Notes: generated by a model not told the origin, from the letters alone. Positions 1-9,249 are shown, numbered from the stretch's first letter. The stretch is 64,000 nucleotides of DNA from Rossellomorea aquimaris (GCF_020171925.1 NZ_JAIVAR010000002.1:62001-126000), one strand, 5' to 3'. Numbers and translations are program-made.

Positions 1-1
1 T

Positions 2-2512
2 GTTCAGCTGGATCTAAGCGATAAAGCCGGAGCGCATGGTCCTCACGGGTTAGTAGCGGGTACTACAGGATCGGGAAAAAGTGAAATCATTCAGACTTAC
101 ATTCTCTCAATGGCATCGTTGTTTCACCCGTATGAAGTTGGTTTTGTTATTATTGACTTCAAAGGAGGAGGTATGGCAAATCAATTTAAAAACCTGCCTC
201 ATCTAATGGGGACTATTACCAATATAGATGGACGCGAGATAAAGAGGTCGTTATCGTCAATTAAAGCGGAGCTAGTTAAGCGACAAGAAATGTTCTCAGC
301 CTGCGGAGTCAACCATATTAATGATTATATTAAACTTTATAAGTCCCAAAAGGTGGACGAACCGATCCCGCATCTAATCATGATTGTGGATGAATTTGCA
401 GAACTGAAAGCAGAACACCCTGATTTTATGAAAGAGATTATTTCAGCTGCACGTATAGGAAGAACTTTGGGTATTCATCTTATTCTAGCTACACAAAAGC
501 CAGCGGGCGTTGTAGACAATCAAATATGGAGTAACTCAAAATTTAAATTGTGTCTTAAGGTTCAAACAAAGGAAGACAGTAACGAGGTGATTAAAACACC
601 TCTTGCGGCAGAAATTGTAGAGCCTGGGCGCGCTTATTTTCAAGTAGGAAATAATGAAGTTTTTGATTTATTCCAATCGGCTTATAGTGGTGGAAGTGTT
701 CCTACCGGAAATGATATGAACGAAAGAATATTCCAAATTTACGAAAGAAACATATGGGGCAAGAAAAAACTTGTATATACAAACTCTAAAACACAAACAG
801 CAGTTGAATCAAAGAGCCAACTTGAAACGATTGTTGACTATGTCCATGATTTTTGTGTGGTTAAAGGAATAAAACAGCTTCCAGGTATTTGTCTGCCTTC
901 GCTAGCAGATGTAGTTAATACAGATATGATTGACTATGGAATCGATCGTGATTTCAAAGTTTCTGTGCCAATCGGTATTTATGATGACCCTGAACAACAA
1001 CGACAAGGTCAAGTTGTTATAGATCCCTCCAAGGAAAATATATTTATTGTAGGTTCAGCACAAACCGGAAAAACAACGATGTTGCAAACTGTTACCTACG
1101 GATTAATCAAAAAGTATGATCCTTCTCAAGTAAATCTATATTTAGTAGACTGCGGAAGCATGGTATTGAAAATCTTTGAAAACTCTGCCCATGTTGGTGG
1201 TGTGGTTTTATCAAATGAAGAGGAAAAATGCAAAAATCTCTTTAAGCTTCTTAACTCTATGGTGGTTGAACGCAAAACCATGCTTTCAAGCAAAGGTGTA
1301 GGTAGCTTCTCAGCATATCTTGATGCAGGATATAAGGATATTCCTATGGTTGTTGTGGTTATTGACAATATGGCAGCATTTAAGGAGTATTTCCCGAGTC
1401 AGGCTGAGGAATTGAATAGCCTAAGCCGGGAAGCGCAAGGTGTTGGAATATCGTTTGTTATAACTGCAGCAACATCAAATGCATTAAACTATCGTACCCA
1501 GGCAAACTTTGGCAGGAAGCTTGTGCTAAACTGCAATGATAAAGGTGAGTATAGTACAGCATTTGGACATTGTAAGCAAACTCCTAAAGAAAATACAGGC
1601 AGAGGGCTGCTAATGCTGGATAAACGAATTCTTGAGTATCAAACTGCGATATTTGGTCACAGCGACAAGGAGGCCGAAAGAAGCCTGGAGCTTAAGCAGT
1701 TTATCCAAACACGTAATTCACAGTGTTCTAGTAAGGCCCGTATCATTCCAATGGTGCCTGAAAAGCTTATGCTTCATGAGGAATTTAAAACAAGCGGAAA
1801 TGAATTTAGAAAAAAAGGTCTATTGCCGATTGGTATGGATTTCGCTACTGTAGAGTATTCCATTATGAACATGAATACTGGCGGCTCTATGACTTTGTTA
1901 GGTGATATAGAAAGTAAAGAACAATTCACCATTAATTTACTAAAAATGCTGAATGAAACGATTGTATTCCATAATGTAGAAGCAACCGTAATCGACGATA
2001 AATGCAAGTCATTAAGAGAGTCCTCAACTTTTGGATTCGTCAGAAGGTACACAAGTGATACTTCTGAGGCTCTAATGCTGGTAAATGATTTCTGTGAAGA
2101 TATTTCCAGAAGGCGACATGATGAAATGGAAGAGATTGAAGACAGGCCATATCAGCTTCTGGTCCTCAATAATACCGAAGCATACAAAAGAATAAGTAAT
2201 GACAGGAATGATAGCAAATCATTTGCAGAGTTAATTAAAGGTGCGAATGAAGCTGGTGCATTTGTTCTGCTCACTACGGTGGAAAATCAACCAGTTGGAT
2301 TCAATTCATCTGAAGTGTTAAAGGCAGTTAAAGATGAACGAAAAGCTATACTTTTTGCACCATTGTCAGAAAATAAAATGTTTGATGTCCCTGGCAGAAT
2401 ACGAACGGAAACGTCCTTCGACAAGTCCAATGGTTATCGTTTCGAAGGCAGTACTTTTAGTAAAATCAAAATCTTTGATAAGGGTGTTGGCTATGGCGAA
2501 AAAGTCAAGTAA
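2..2512 (+). CDS. essC: T7SS ATPase EssC/YukB, C-terminal part (5' end outside window)
   Basis: This is the motor ATPase of a firmicute type VII secretion system, a membrane FtsK/SpoIIIE-family protein that drives export of WXG100 proteins. The frame is open from the first bases, so the N-terminal FHA and membrane parts lie outside the window. A Walker A motif GTTGSGKSE is encoded near base 60 (first visible ATPase domain), followed by a Walker B-like LIMIVDEFAE near base 380. A second Walker A, VGSAQTGKTT, is near base 1050. A third domain near base 1890 (LLGDIESKEQ) lacks a proper P-loop, as is usual for the degenerate last domain of EssC. The stop overlaps the next gene by 20 bases, so the two are translationally linked. 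Identity as EssC is strong; which EssC variant it is cannot be told. Confidence 0.93.
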   Translation, partial: VQLDLSDKAGAHGPHGLVAGTTGSGKSEIIQTYILSMASLFHPYEVGFVIIDFKGGGMANQFKNLPHLMGTITNIDGREIKRSLSSIKAELVKRQEMFSACGVNHINDYIKLYKSQKVDEPIPHLIMIVDEFAELKAEHPDFMKEIISAARIGRTLGIHLILATQKPAGVVDNQIWSNSKFKLCLKVQTKEDSNEVIKTPLAAEIVEPGRAYFQVGNNEVFDLFQSAYSGGSVPTGNDMNERIFQIYERNIWGKKKLVYTNSKTQTAVESKSQLETIVDYVHDFCVVKGIKQLPGICLPSLADVVNTDMIDYGIDRDFKVSVPIGIYDDPEQQRQGQVVIDPSKENIFIVGSAQTGKTTMLQTVTYGLIKKYDPSQVNLYLVDCGSMVLKIFENSAHVGGVVLSNEEEKCKNLFKLLNSMVVERKTMLSSKGVGSFSAYLDAGYKDIPMVVVVIDNMAAFKEYFPSQAEELNSLSREAQGVGISFVITAATSNALNYRTQANFGRKLVLNCNDKGEYSTAFGHCKQTPKENTGRGLLMLDKRILEYQTAIFGHSDKEAERSLELKQFIQTRNSQCSSKARIIPMVPEKLMLHEEFKTSGNEFRKKGLLPIGMDFATVEYSIMNMNTGGSMTLLGDIESKEQFTINLLKMLNETIVFHNVEATVIDDKCKSLRESSTFGFVRRYTSDTSEALMLVNDFCEDISRRRHDEMEEIEDRPYQLLVLNNTEAYKRISNDRNDSKSFAELIKGANEAGAFVLLTTVENQPVGFNSSEVLKAVKDERKAILFAPLSENKMFDVPGRIRTETSFDKSNGYRFEGSTFSKIKIFDKGVGYGEKVK

Positions 2513-2819
2513 CGCAGTTGTTGATGGTACTATTGATACAGCTAAAATATATGCTACTCATGCACAAATTAAGGAAATCGTACATTCATTTAACGATGTC
2601 AATCTAGAGGTTTCTAAAATCACTCAGAAAATCAATGAGAACTGGGTCGGTAAAGGCAGAAATGAATTCGAAACCCAATATAAGCTCCTGATTAAGAAAA
2701 TTGATGACTTTGGGGAAACTTTAAAGGAAATCTATGATGCGTTGGTCACCTCTGAAGCAGATTATGAAGCAGCTGATGACCAAATCCGTCAACAGTTCAA
2801 TATGTCTTCGAAAGGTTAA
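2493..2819 (+). CDS. WXG100-like T7SS small protein
   Basis: A 108-residue, fully helical-looking protein with the central signature NWVGKGRNEFE (W-x-G followed by an aromatic), typical of the WXG100 hairpin fold. WXG100 proteins are T7SS substrates or partners that pair as four-helix bundles. I chose the ATG at 2493 because the residues before it only repeat the essC reading frame region, and because the resulting length fits the family. It overlaps the end of essC by 20 bases. The N-terminus carries about 15 polar residues before the first helix. It is the first of three WXG-type proteins in this block, so it may be a dedicated partner of the nearby large protein rather than the general EsxA. 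Confidence 0.75.
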   Translation: MAKKSSNAVVDGTIDTAKIYATHAQIKEIVHSFNDVNLEVSKITQKINENWVGKGRNEFETQYKLLIKKIDDFGETLKEIYDALVTSEADYEAADDQIRQQFNMSSKG

Positions 2820-2836
2820 CGAAAGGGGGAGGTGTG

Positions 2837-3259
2837 TTGGCTAGCAGTTCGTATTATTATAATCTATACAAAAAAAATAAAAACAAAGCAGAGGATTATG
2901 AGGACAATTTGAAGGATTTAGGTAAGATTTTAGATAATCTTCATTATGATTTATTTGATGAAATCTTGGATGTGAACGATAGACTAGATAGATTAATAGA
3001 TGATTTAACCAAAGGGGTTCGACATAATTCCCGCTTTGCCTCCAGTGCGAACTCCTTAGCTAACGAAAAAGAAAAATCTGTTGGGGCGGACCGTGATCTA
3101 AGTACAACCCAGGACGAATTGGAGGATGAAATTGCTCGAGTGAGACATTTGAAATCGGAAGCAATTTCAGACAAAGATTATTATTATCGCAAATATAAGG
3201 AAAAGAAAGCTGAGGAAAAGGCAGCTTTAGCAAAAAAATTATTAGGTGGAGGAGAGTAG
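2837..3259 (+). CDS. DUF5082/YwqH-like T7SS-associated coiled-coil protein
   Basis: About 140 residues, almost entirely charged helix with a tyrosine-rich start (SSSYYYNLYKKNK), resembling the YwqH/DUF5082 proteins that sit just before LXG-type effectors in Bacillus T7SS loci. Such proteins are thought to act as effector partners or chaperones. Two start codons are possible: GTG at 2834, which is only one base after the GGGGGAGG ribosome site, or TTG at 2837, which gives better spacing; I prefer TTG. The gene ends two bases before the next one, whose ribosome site (GGTGGAGG) lies inside this gene, so translation is coupled. Family assignment is from overall sequence character, not a search. 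Confidence 0.7.
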   Translation: MASSSYYYNLYKKNKNKAEDYEDNLKDLGKILDNLHYDLFDEILDVNDRLDRLIDDLTKGVRHNSRFASSANSLANEKEKSVGADRDLSTTQDELEDEIARVRHLKSEAISDKDYYYRKYKEKKAEEKAALAKKLLGGGE

Positions 3260-3261
3260 CG

Positions 3262-4758
3262 GTGAGTATAGCTTCCATATCCTATGGCAGTCTTAAGGAT
3301 GCCTCCGGCGAGGCAAAAGCTGTTGCCAGAAAATTAGATCGATACGCTGATGCTGTATATGACAACGTCTATAAAAAACTAAACAGGTACAACGGTACAT
3401 GGTCTTCTAATCTTTCTACAGCCAAGAGCAAAGCAAACAATAAAATCTCTGCTTTAAGGGCAGAAGCGAATAAATTTGAAAAATACTCGGCTGAATTAAT
3501 TGATTTAAAAGAGCAATGTGAATCCACAGATAAAAGTGTGAAATCAAGGGTTTCATCTTTGACGGCCTCATTTAAAGATAACCACGGCATTAAAAACAGC
3601 AAAGTAGAGAATGCCATCCACTATTTCCTTACAAGTGTTGGAAACGAGACATCCCTCGGCCGATGGTTGGGAGATGGGAAAGATCAGATTTTTGCTAGAA
3701 GAGACGCCATAAAGGATGCCATTGATGCATGGTATAACGTTGACGGCGGAAAAGAATTTTTAAAGGGGATAGCGGTTGGATTTGTAGAGGTGGTTATTGG
3801 TGTCTTGGCGATAATAGGTGCCATTGTAACCGGGGGAGCATTGATCTTTATCATTGCCGGTGTTGTAGCAGGTGCTATAGCAGCAATCAACGGGGTGGCC
3901 AATATAATTAATGAGGGTCGCGGTTTACATTCTGCGTGGCTGCGCGATGATCCTGCTACCGGAAAAAGAAGAAGTGATACCAATACAATGCAAGATTACC
4001 TTCGTAAGGAAACGAATAGCCGTTTTTGGCATGGTGTCGCAACAGGAATTGATTGGGTGAACACAGTTTGTAGTGTTGTATCCATATATAGTAGCGGCAC
4101 TAATCTTATGAAAAATGGATATAAGTGGGCAACAGGAAGTCTGGATGATATTAAGAATATTAGTATCAGAGATGTGTTATCTAGTGGGGGCCTTTCGACT
4201 ATGGGAAGCAAGATTAAAACGTCAGTGATCGATATAGGTTATGACATTAGAGAAGCAGTCAGATTCGGAGGCTGGCAACAAACAGGAAAGGACTTTGTAA
4301 AGGCAGTTAGTGCTGATTTCTGGAGAAACATGCAGGGACGATTTTTCAATTTTAAGGAAGCCGCCAGTACTTCTACAAATCCTGTGCTAAATTTTATTCA
4401 AACTAATAAGAATACATTTTCATCAAGCAGCAATATATTGGACGTATTTAAGGGTAGTATACAAGGTGGGTTTACTATTGATAATCTATTCAAGGTTGGC
4501 AAAGAAAAAATTGCCTTTCCGTGCGTTACGATAGTGGATTTACCAATTGCTCAAGGAGATCCATACAGTGCAATTAAAGTTGGTGATTTTAAAGGTATGT
4601 TCGATAAAGGAAAAACTGTTTTTGATTTTTTGACATCTAAAAGTGATAATCCTATCAACCCAGACATCATGAACAAACTGTCAAATAGTTCCGGTATTAA
4701 TATATCGACACCAGATGTATATATACCAGAAGTTAATATACCTGCAAGAAACGTATAA
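3262..4758 (+). CDS. Candidate T7SS effector with N-terminal helical domain and glycine-rich membrane segment
   Basis: A 498-residue protein started by GTG directly behind the DUF5082-like gene. Residues 1-110 are long helices with a W-containing turn, similar in style to LXG/WXG targeting domains. Residues about 168-215 form two hydrophobic segments rich in Gly and Ala (runs such as AIVTGGALIF and AGVVAGAIAAING), which could span a membrane or form a glycine-zipper pore. The rest (220-498) is polar with no motif I recognise. Position between a DUF5082-like partner and a membrane protein fits an exported effector plus immunity arrangement. That function is inference; I see no nuclease, lipase or NADase motif. 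It could also be a structural T7SS accessory protein. Confidence 0.55.
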   Translation: MSIASISYGSLKDASGEAKAVARKLDRYADAVYDNVYKKLNRYNGTWSSNLSTAKSKANNKISALRAEANKFEKYSAELIDLKEQCESTDKSVKSRVSSLTASFKDNHGIKNSKVENAIHYFLTSVGNETSLGRWLGDGKDQIFARRDAIKDAIDAWYNVDGGKEFLKGIAVGFVEVVIGVLAIIGAIVTGGALIFIIAGVVAGAIAAINGVANIINEGRGLHSAWLRDDPATGKRRSDTNTMQDYLRKETNSRFWHGVATGIDWVNTVCSVVSIYSSGTNLMKNGYKWATGSLDDIKNISIRDVLSSGGLSTMGSKIKTSVIDIGYDIREAVRFGGWQQTGKDFVKAVSADFWRNMQGRFFNFKEAASTSTNPVLNFIQTNKNTFSSSSNILDVFKGSIQGGFTIDNLFKVGKEKIAFPCVTIVDLPIAQGDPYSAIKVGDFKGMFDKGKTVFDFLTSKSDNPINPDIMNKLSNSSGINISTPDVYIPEVNIPARNV

Positions 4759-4772
4759 TGGGGAGTGTGAAT

Positions 4773-5351
4773 ATGGAGCAGCCGAATGAACAGCCAAATC
4801 ATGTACTTTCAACTTATGAAAATATCTTGGTTCCAAAAAATGAAAAAATGAGTAAGCTTAGAAATGTACTATTAATTGTAATAGCATCTATTATTGTACT
4901 ATCTATGGTATTTCAGGACAATTTATTTTCCGAACTGTCCTGGACAACTCAAGTCCTGTTTATTCCAGTGGTTATATGGGTCTTTACTGCAGGAGGAAGC
5001 AAAAATGCGCCATCCCCCATTGAATTGCGATTCCACAATGATTATTTGGTTTTATACCGACCCAAGCGATATTATGATAAGAAAGTTACTCGGATGGAAA
5101 TAAACAAGTTTATGTATAAAGATATTGATCGTATCTTATACAAAAGCAAATCACAACGAATACACATTTATGGAACTGCAAGTGTTGAATGGTTTAATTA
5201 CAGCAAAGATGGAGTATTGCCTTCACAAGCGACAACTGATAAGACTACTAGTGGTCTATGCTTTTTCCGAACAAGTGCTGCTCCTGAAGTGAATTTCGTT
5301 TCGGAAATTGAAAATCATTCACCAATAAAGGTAATTGTTGAAGATAGATAG
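4773..5351 (+). CDS. Two-TM membrane protein of the T7SS cluster, possible immunity protein
   Basis: A 192-residue protein with two hydrophobic segments (about residues 33-52 and 58-76) and a soluble C-terminal domain with no family I recognise. I take the ATG at 4773 because GGGGAG lies 8 bases upstream; an in-frame ATG at 4758 overlaps the preceding stop codon and would add five residues. The gene follows the candidate effector at once and is followed after nine bases by a TPR gene, so all are one transcription unit. A small membrane protein directly after a pore-like effector suggests a self-protection role, but this is inference from position only. Confidence 0.6.
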   Translation: MEQPNEQPNHVLSTYENILVPKNEKMSKLRNVLLIVIASIIVLSMVFQDNLFSELSWTTQVLFIPVVIWVFTAGGSKNAPSPIELRFHNDYLVLYRPKRYYDKKVTRMEINKFMYKDIDRILYKSKSQRIHIYGTASVEWFNYSKDGVLPSQATTDKTTSGLCFFRTSAAPEVNFVSEIENHSPIKVIVEDR

Positions 5352-5360
5352 GAGGCCGTT

Positions 5361-6686
5361 ATGGAAGCAACTGAATTGAGACTGGAATCCAAGGATTTAA
5401 ATCAACAAGGAGCACTTCTTTTAAAAGCGGGTAATATTCCAGCTGCCAAAGAAAAGTTTGATAGAGCAATAGAAATTGATCCTATGTTAGTGGATAATTA
5501 TAAAAATTACGGTGACCTGCACATGGCAGCAAATGAATACAGAGAAGCAAAGAACATGTACAAGAAAGCTCTCTTAATCGAAAAAAGTGGTGCATTATAT
5601 TTTCTGTGTGGGAATGCCTGCTTTATGAATGACGAGGCTCATGAGGGATTAGAGAATTATAATTTGGCCATTTCGACAGGATACGATAGTGATGAAATGC
5701 TCTTCTTTATGGGGATGGCCTATGAGCACCTCAACGATGATCGAATGGCACTTAGATATTTTCAAAAATCCTGTATCAAGAATCCGTCAAGACCAGATTA
5801 TTTAGTAAAAAAGATTACTACCTTGGTTCGCTTAGATATGATTGACAATGCCGAAGAGAGCATCGAGGAGTTACTTAAGAATTCTCCAGAATTATTTGAT
5901 GGCTATCATTTGAAAACTCAATTGTTAATACACAAGGATAAGCTTCAAGAAGCAGTTGAATTTGCCAAGTCAGCATCCGATCGTTTCCCGGAAGATGCAG
6001 AATTGATGTACGAATATGTTAAGTGCGTCGCTTTAAATAGAAAATTCGACCTCGCTTACCAACTATTGAATACTGCCAAACAGATGAAGTATTTCGAAGA
6101 TGCGAAGAGGGCTTTCATCATGCTTGAAGCACAAATCGCGGCAGAAAAGAATGATGTCGAGCGTGCTATTACATGTTGTAATGAATGTATTGCGCTCGAA
6201 AGTCAAGATTTTTTCGAAGGTGAAGCTAGGTTCATGCTTATGAATATGCATCTTGCGAAGAAGGAATATAATACGGCGCTTGAAATAGCTTCTGCTATCG
6301 CAACAAATGATGGAGAAGATTCCTATTATTACGCTGCTCTATATTATAAACCGTTTTGCTTACGGCAACTGGGCAAGCTTGACGAGGCAAAACCGCTATA
6401 TCGCGAGGCAAATTCTATATACCGTTTAGCTACTTTGGAAAACCCCGCTGCTATCGATATATATTTATATAGAGTGATGTGCTTGAAGGATAGTGAAGAA
6501 TATGAAAAAGCTCTAGAATTGCTAGATTTTATATCTGGCATAAGTAAGGATATTGCTGAAGTGTATACTCTTAGAGCGGATATTTATCGTACATTAGGAA
6601 AGGCATCTCAAGCCAAAGAGGAACGTCAGAAAGCCTATAAGTTAAAACCTGAATTAGAAAAATTCTATGAAGAAGCAGGTGGCTGA
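5361..6686 (+). CDS. TPR-repeat protein of the T7SS cluster
   Basis: A 441-residue protein of tandem tetratricopeptide repeats. Repeats such as GNIPAAKEKFDRAIEIDP (around residue 25) and later A-x-x-x-Y/F-x-x-A patterns continue to the C-terminus (GKASQAKEERQKAYKLKP). There is no signal peptide or membrane segment, so it should be a cytosolic protein-protein interaction scaffold. The start has a clear TAGGAGG site. It lies inside the T7SS operon between the membrane protein and two WXG-type genes. TPR proteins are not part of the core EsxA-YukD-EssB-EssC machine, so a chaperone or adaptor role for the locus-specific substrates is the simplest guess. Confidence 0.8.
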   Translation: MEATELRLESKDLNQQGALLLKAGNIPAAKEKFDRAIEIDPMLVDNYKNYGDLHMAANEYREAKNMYKKALLIEKSGALYFLCGNACFMNDEAHEGLENYNLAISTGYDSDEMLFFMGMAYEHLNDDRMALRYFQKSCIKNPSRPDYLVKKITTLVRLDMIDNAEESIEELLKNSPELFDGYHLKTQLLIHKDKLQEAVEFAKSASDRFPEDAELMYEYVKCVALNRKFDLAYQLLNTAKQMKYFEDAKRAFIMLEAQIAAEKNDVERAITCCNECIALESQDFFEGEARFMLMNMHLAKKEYNTALEIASAIATNDGEDSYYYAALYYKPFCLRQLGKLDEAKPLYREANSIYRLATLENPAAIDIYLYRVMCLKDSEEYEKALELLDFISGISKDIAEVYTLRADIYRTLGKASQAKEERQKAYKLKPELEKFYEEAGG

Positions 6687-6687
6687 T

Positions 6688-7005
6688 TTGGCCTTATCTT
6701 ATGAACGTAATACCGATCTTGCTTTTGATACAACTGCCTTAAAGGAATATGGAAATCGATATGCCCACATTGCTCAAGACTTGAGAGAGATGTCAAAAAA
6801 GCTGGACAATAGCCTTGTTGATTTAAATGCCAGCGGTTGGACAACACCAGCGGGGTCAGCTTTTCATAAAATGGTCAATGCAAATTGGAGAGATAATATT
6901 GAAAAGTATGCTGCATTGCTTGATACCTTAAAAGACATACTTGATGCTGCATCGAAAGAATATGATGATTTGGTTGAAAATCATATTGAAAGAACCAAGA
7001 TTTAG
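6688..7005 (+). CDS. WXG100-like small protein
   Basis: A 105-residue helical protein with a central GWTTPAGSAF turn, a variant of the W-x-G motif, followed by a conserved-looking second helix. I chose TTG at 6688 because AGGTGG lies five bases upstream and the codon directly follows the TPR stop; an in-frame ATG at 6667 would lie inside the TPR gene. It is probably a T7SS substrate or heterodimer partner of the 98-residue WXG100 protein encoded 58 bases downstream, since such pairs are common. Confidence 0.68.
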   Translation: MALSYERNTDLAFDTTALKEYGNRYAHIAQDLREMSKKLDNSLVDLNASGWTTPAGSAFHKMVNANWRDNIEKYAALLDTLKDILDAASKEYDDLVENHIERTKI

Positions 7006-7063
7006 GGCATTTCAGCAAATTGCTGTTGCTAATATAAAATGAAAAGAAAGAAGGAATGACAAA

Positions 7064-7360
7064 ATGGCAAATATTAGAGTTACACCTGAACAACTTGGAT
7101 CGCAAGGAAATGAACTTATTAAGTATGCCGGAGACCTTTCTGATATCCTTGGCCTCATTGATGCTAAAATCAGCGAAATCATTGACGGTTGGGATGGGTT
7201 GTCGCAGGATGCATATTTCGATATGTACACTACGATGAAACAAAGCCTTGACCAGTTCCCGGAATTAGTTAAAAGCTTAGGGGATGCAACTGTTTCATCA
7301 GCTGAAGCCTTTAGTTCAGTGGATGAACAATTACAGAGTGGTTTTAGGTCTGCACAATAA
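7064..7360 (+). CDS. WXG100 family protein, EsxA-like
   Basis: A 98-residue protein with the classic WXG100 layout: helix, central turn GWDGLSQDAYFDMY (W-D-G), helix. This is the typical secreted T7SS protein. An AAGAAGGA site precedes the ATG. It is the last gene of the T7SS block and is followed by a strong hairpin terminator. The sequence resembles EsxA/YukE in length and motif, but its place at the far end of a locus-specific block suggests it may serve the variable module rather than be the conserved EsxA. Confidence 0.85.
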   Translation: MANIRVTPEQLGSQGNELIKYAGDLSDILGLIDAKISEIIDGWDGLSQDAYFDMYTTMKQSLDQFPELVKSLGDATVSSAEAFSSVDEQLQSGFRSAQ

Positions 7361-7385
7361 AAATAGTAATAGTAAAATCAAAGAA

Positions 7386-7425
7386 AATCTTGGGATGTTT
7401 AATGCATCTCAAGATTTTTATTTTT
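7386..7425 (+). terminator. Rho-independent terminator of the T7SS operon
   Basis: AATCTTGGGATG (7386-7397) pairs with CATCTCAAGATT (7405-7416, one G-T pair) and is followed by a T-rich run. It closes the unit running from essC to the last WXG100 gene. Confidence 0.85.
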
Positions 7426-7953
7426 CTTAATAAAACTAAATACACTTGTTAGAGGAGTTTACTGTAATAATCAAAACTAGATTTTTATCTTCAGATTTTA
7501 TAATACCTATGGTACTTATTAATAAAAGTTAACCGATAAGATATCTCCAACAACGAATATTGAATCGGGACTTAGGAACTGGTAATGAGGTATATTTTAT
7601 TGAAAACTATAAAAAACAGGAAGAAATTGTGTATAATTAGGTATGGAGTTATTACATATAATTTACAGGGAATCGTTTTAGAGGTGAACAATAATAATCT
7701 TAAAAAAAGCTTGAGTTACTACTATTGAAAAACCTCTTTTGTAAGGACATCTTTCTTAGAAAGCTAGTCCCGAGGTTCCAAATTTTATCGTCTCTACCTT
7801 AAGTGAAGAATGAGGCACCATTGCGGTAGCAGAAAGGGGCCGGATCATCATCCTAGTTTATATTTAGTGAGATAATCGGAATGTGTATGAAACTACCGTT
7901 TAGTCCATTTTTAACTTAGAACATTAAATTATAGAAAATAACAGGAGATTATT
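7426..7953. other. Intergenic region without recognisable gene
   Basis: About 530 bases between the T7SS terminator and the FHA gene. All frames are short and interrupted. I see no tRNA, convincing hairpin or repeat. It may hold the FHA-gene promoter and eroded coding remnants, but nothing I can name. Confidence 0.5.
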
Positions 7954-9249
7954 ATGGGGAGAATAAGAATTAAGCGAAGTGCAAATAAGTATATTGTTGA
8001 AAATAAATTAACTAAAAATGAAATCATAAATGAAAGAGAATATAAAAATATTTTTACAGGAGTAATCAAGAACCTTAGTCCAGTTAAAAAAGAAAAGAGT
8101 TTTAGTGGTAAAGTATTGAAATATTCTATTGTTGATAGTATGCCCATAAAAACTTACATTAATGGAATTATTAATAAACAAAATTTCTTAAATGTTGTTT
8201 TTAATATTATTAATGTAATTAAGCAGTGTGAGAAAAATTTAATGAATATCAATAATTTAGTGATTGATACAGATTATATTTTTATTAATCCTAGTACAAC
8301 AAAAATAACATGTATTTATTACCCTGTAGTTAATCCTCACACAACAAAGGATCTAGCTCCATTTTTTAGTGAGTTACCATATAAATTTGCCTTTAATAAG
8401 GAAGAAAATCTGGATTATGTCTCAGATTATTTAGAATACTTTAGCGCTAAACAATTTTCATTAAATAGCTTTGAAGAGTTGATAATAGAATTATCAGATC
8501 AACCATTAGTAAAAGAAGATAATATGTCGTCATTAACACCTGTCGAATCAACGAAATACTCACAAAGTAAGAGTGGCATAAAATTAACTAAATCTGCAAA
8601 AGAAAATAATTTCGTACATCATCTAAACCATCAAACAAATTCTTCAAATGTGACCCAAGAGGACTCGAAAATTTGTTCAAATTGTGAAAAGGTACATAAT
8701 GATAATAAACAATACTGTGGGCAATGCGGTTATCCATTAACTCGTATCCAACCTAGTATTCTAGTGAACATACAAAATCATATTTCTCCGAATAGTAATT
8801 CGGAGCTTACAACAAAAGGTTATATAGACTCAAGGAGAACACCAGCTCTTAATGAAACAACTGTTCTAGGTGGAAATGAAATCGGGACTACAGTACTGGG
8901 AGAAGATGATGTTGGCGGTACTACTGTACTTGGAGTGAATTACTACGAGGAACCAACTTTTCCTTATTTAATTAGAGAAAAATCTCAAGAAGAAATAAGT
9001 GTTAATAAACCTTCCTTCCGTATCGGAAAGGAAAAAAGCTACTGCGATTATTTTGTGTCAGATAATAACGCAATCAGTCGTAGTCATGCTGACATCATTA
9101 CTAAGGGCAATCGCTATTTTATTGTCGATAATAATTCAACAAATAAGACATATCTTGATAACCAAGCTATTCCTGTGAATCAGGAAGTTGAAATTTTCTC
9201 AGGTACCAAATTGAAGCTAGGGAATGAAGAATTTGTATTCTACATATAG
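7954..9249 (+). CDS. FHA-domain protein with zinc ribbon and triple TTVLG motif
   Basis: A 431-residue soluble protein. Residues 1-190 form an uncharacterised N-terminal domain of the kind seen in DUF6382-type proteins. A zinc ribbon follows (C241-x2-C244 and C255-x2-C258). Residues 302-327 contain three TTVLG motifs spaced about ten residues apart. The C-terminal ~90 residues are a forkhead-associated domain with the expected RIGKE and SRSHADI motifs, which binds phosphothreonine peptides. The layout recalls GarA/OdhI-type switches, where a phosphorylated TT motif next to the FHA domain folds back on it. The gene is AT-rich, has its own promoter region and sits next to the T7SS block, so it may link Ser/Thr phosphorylation to secretion; that link is inference. 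Confidence 0.8.
   Translation: MGRIRIKRSANKYIVENKLTKNEIINEREYKNIFTGVIKNLSPVKKEKSFSGKVLKYSIVDSMPIKTYINGIINKQNFLNVVFNIINVIKQCEKNLMNINNLVIDTDYIFINPSTTKITCIYYPVVNPHTTKDLAPFFSELPYKFAFNKEENLDYVSDYLEYFSAKQFSLNSFEELIIELSDQPLVKEDNMSSLTPVESTKYSQSKSGIKLTKSAKENNFVHHLNHQTNSSNVTQEDSKICSNCEKVHNDNKQYCGQCGYPLTRIQPSILVNIQNHISPNSNSELTTKGYIDSRRTPALNETTVLGGNEIGTTVLGEDDVGGTTVLGVNYYEEPTFPYLIREKSQEEISVNKPSFRIGKEKSYCDYFVSDNNAISRSHADIITKGNRYFIVDNNSTNKTYLDNQAIPVNQEVEIFSGTKLKLGNEEFVFYI

Noticed and set aside
2334-2492. Longer start for the first WXG100-like gene inside essC
   Set aside because: The extra ~50 residues only mirror another frame of essC; length and motif position fit the ATG at 2493.
7426-7953. Possible eroded genes between the T7SS block and the FHA gene
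   Set aside because: Short frames with protein-like stretches exist, but none matches a family or has a start with a ribosome site.
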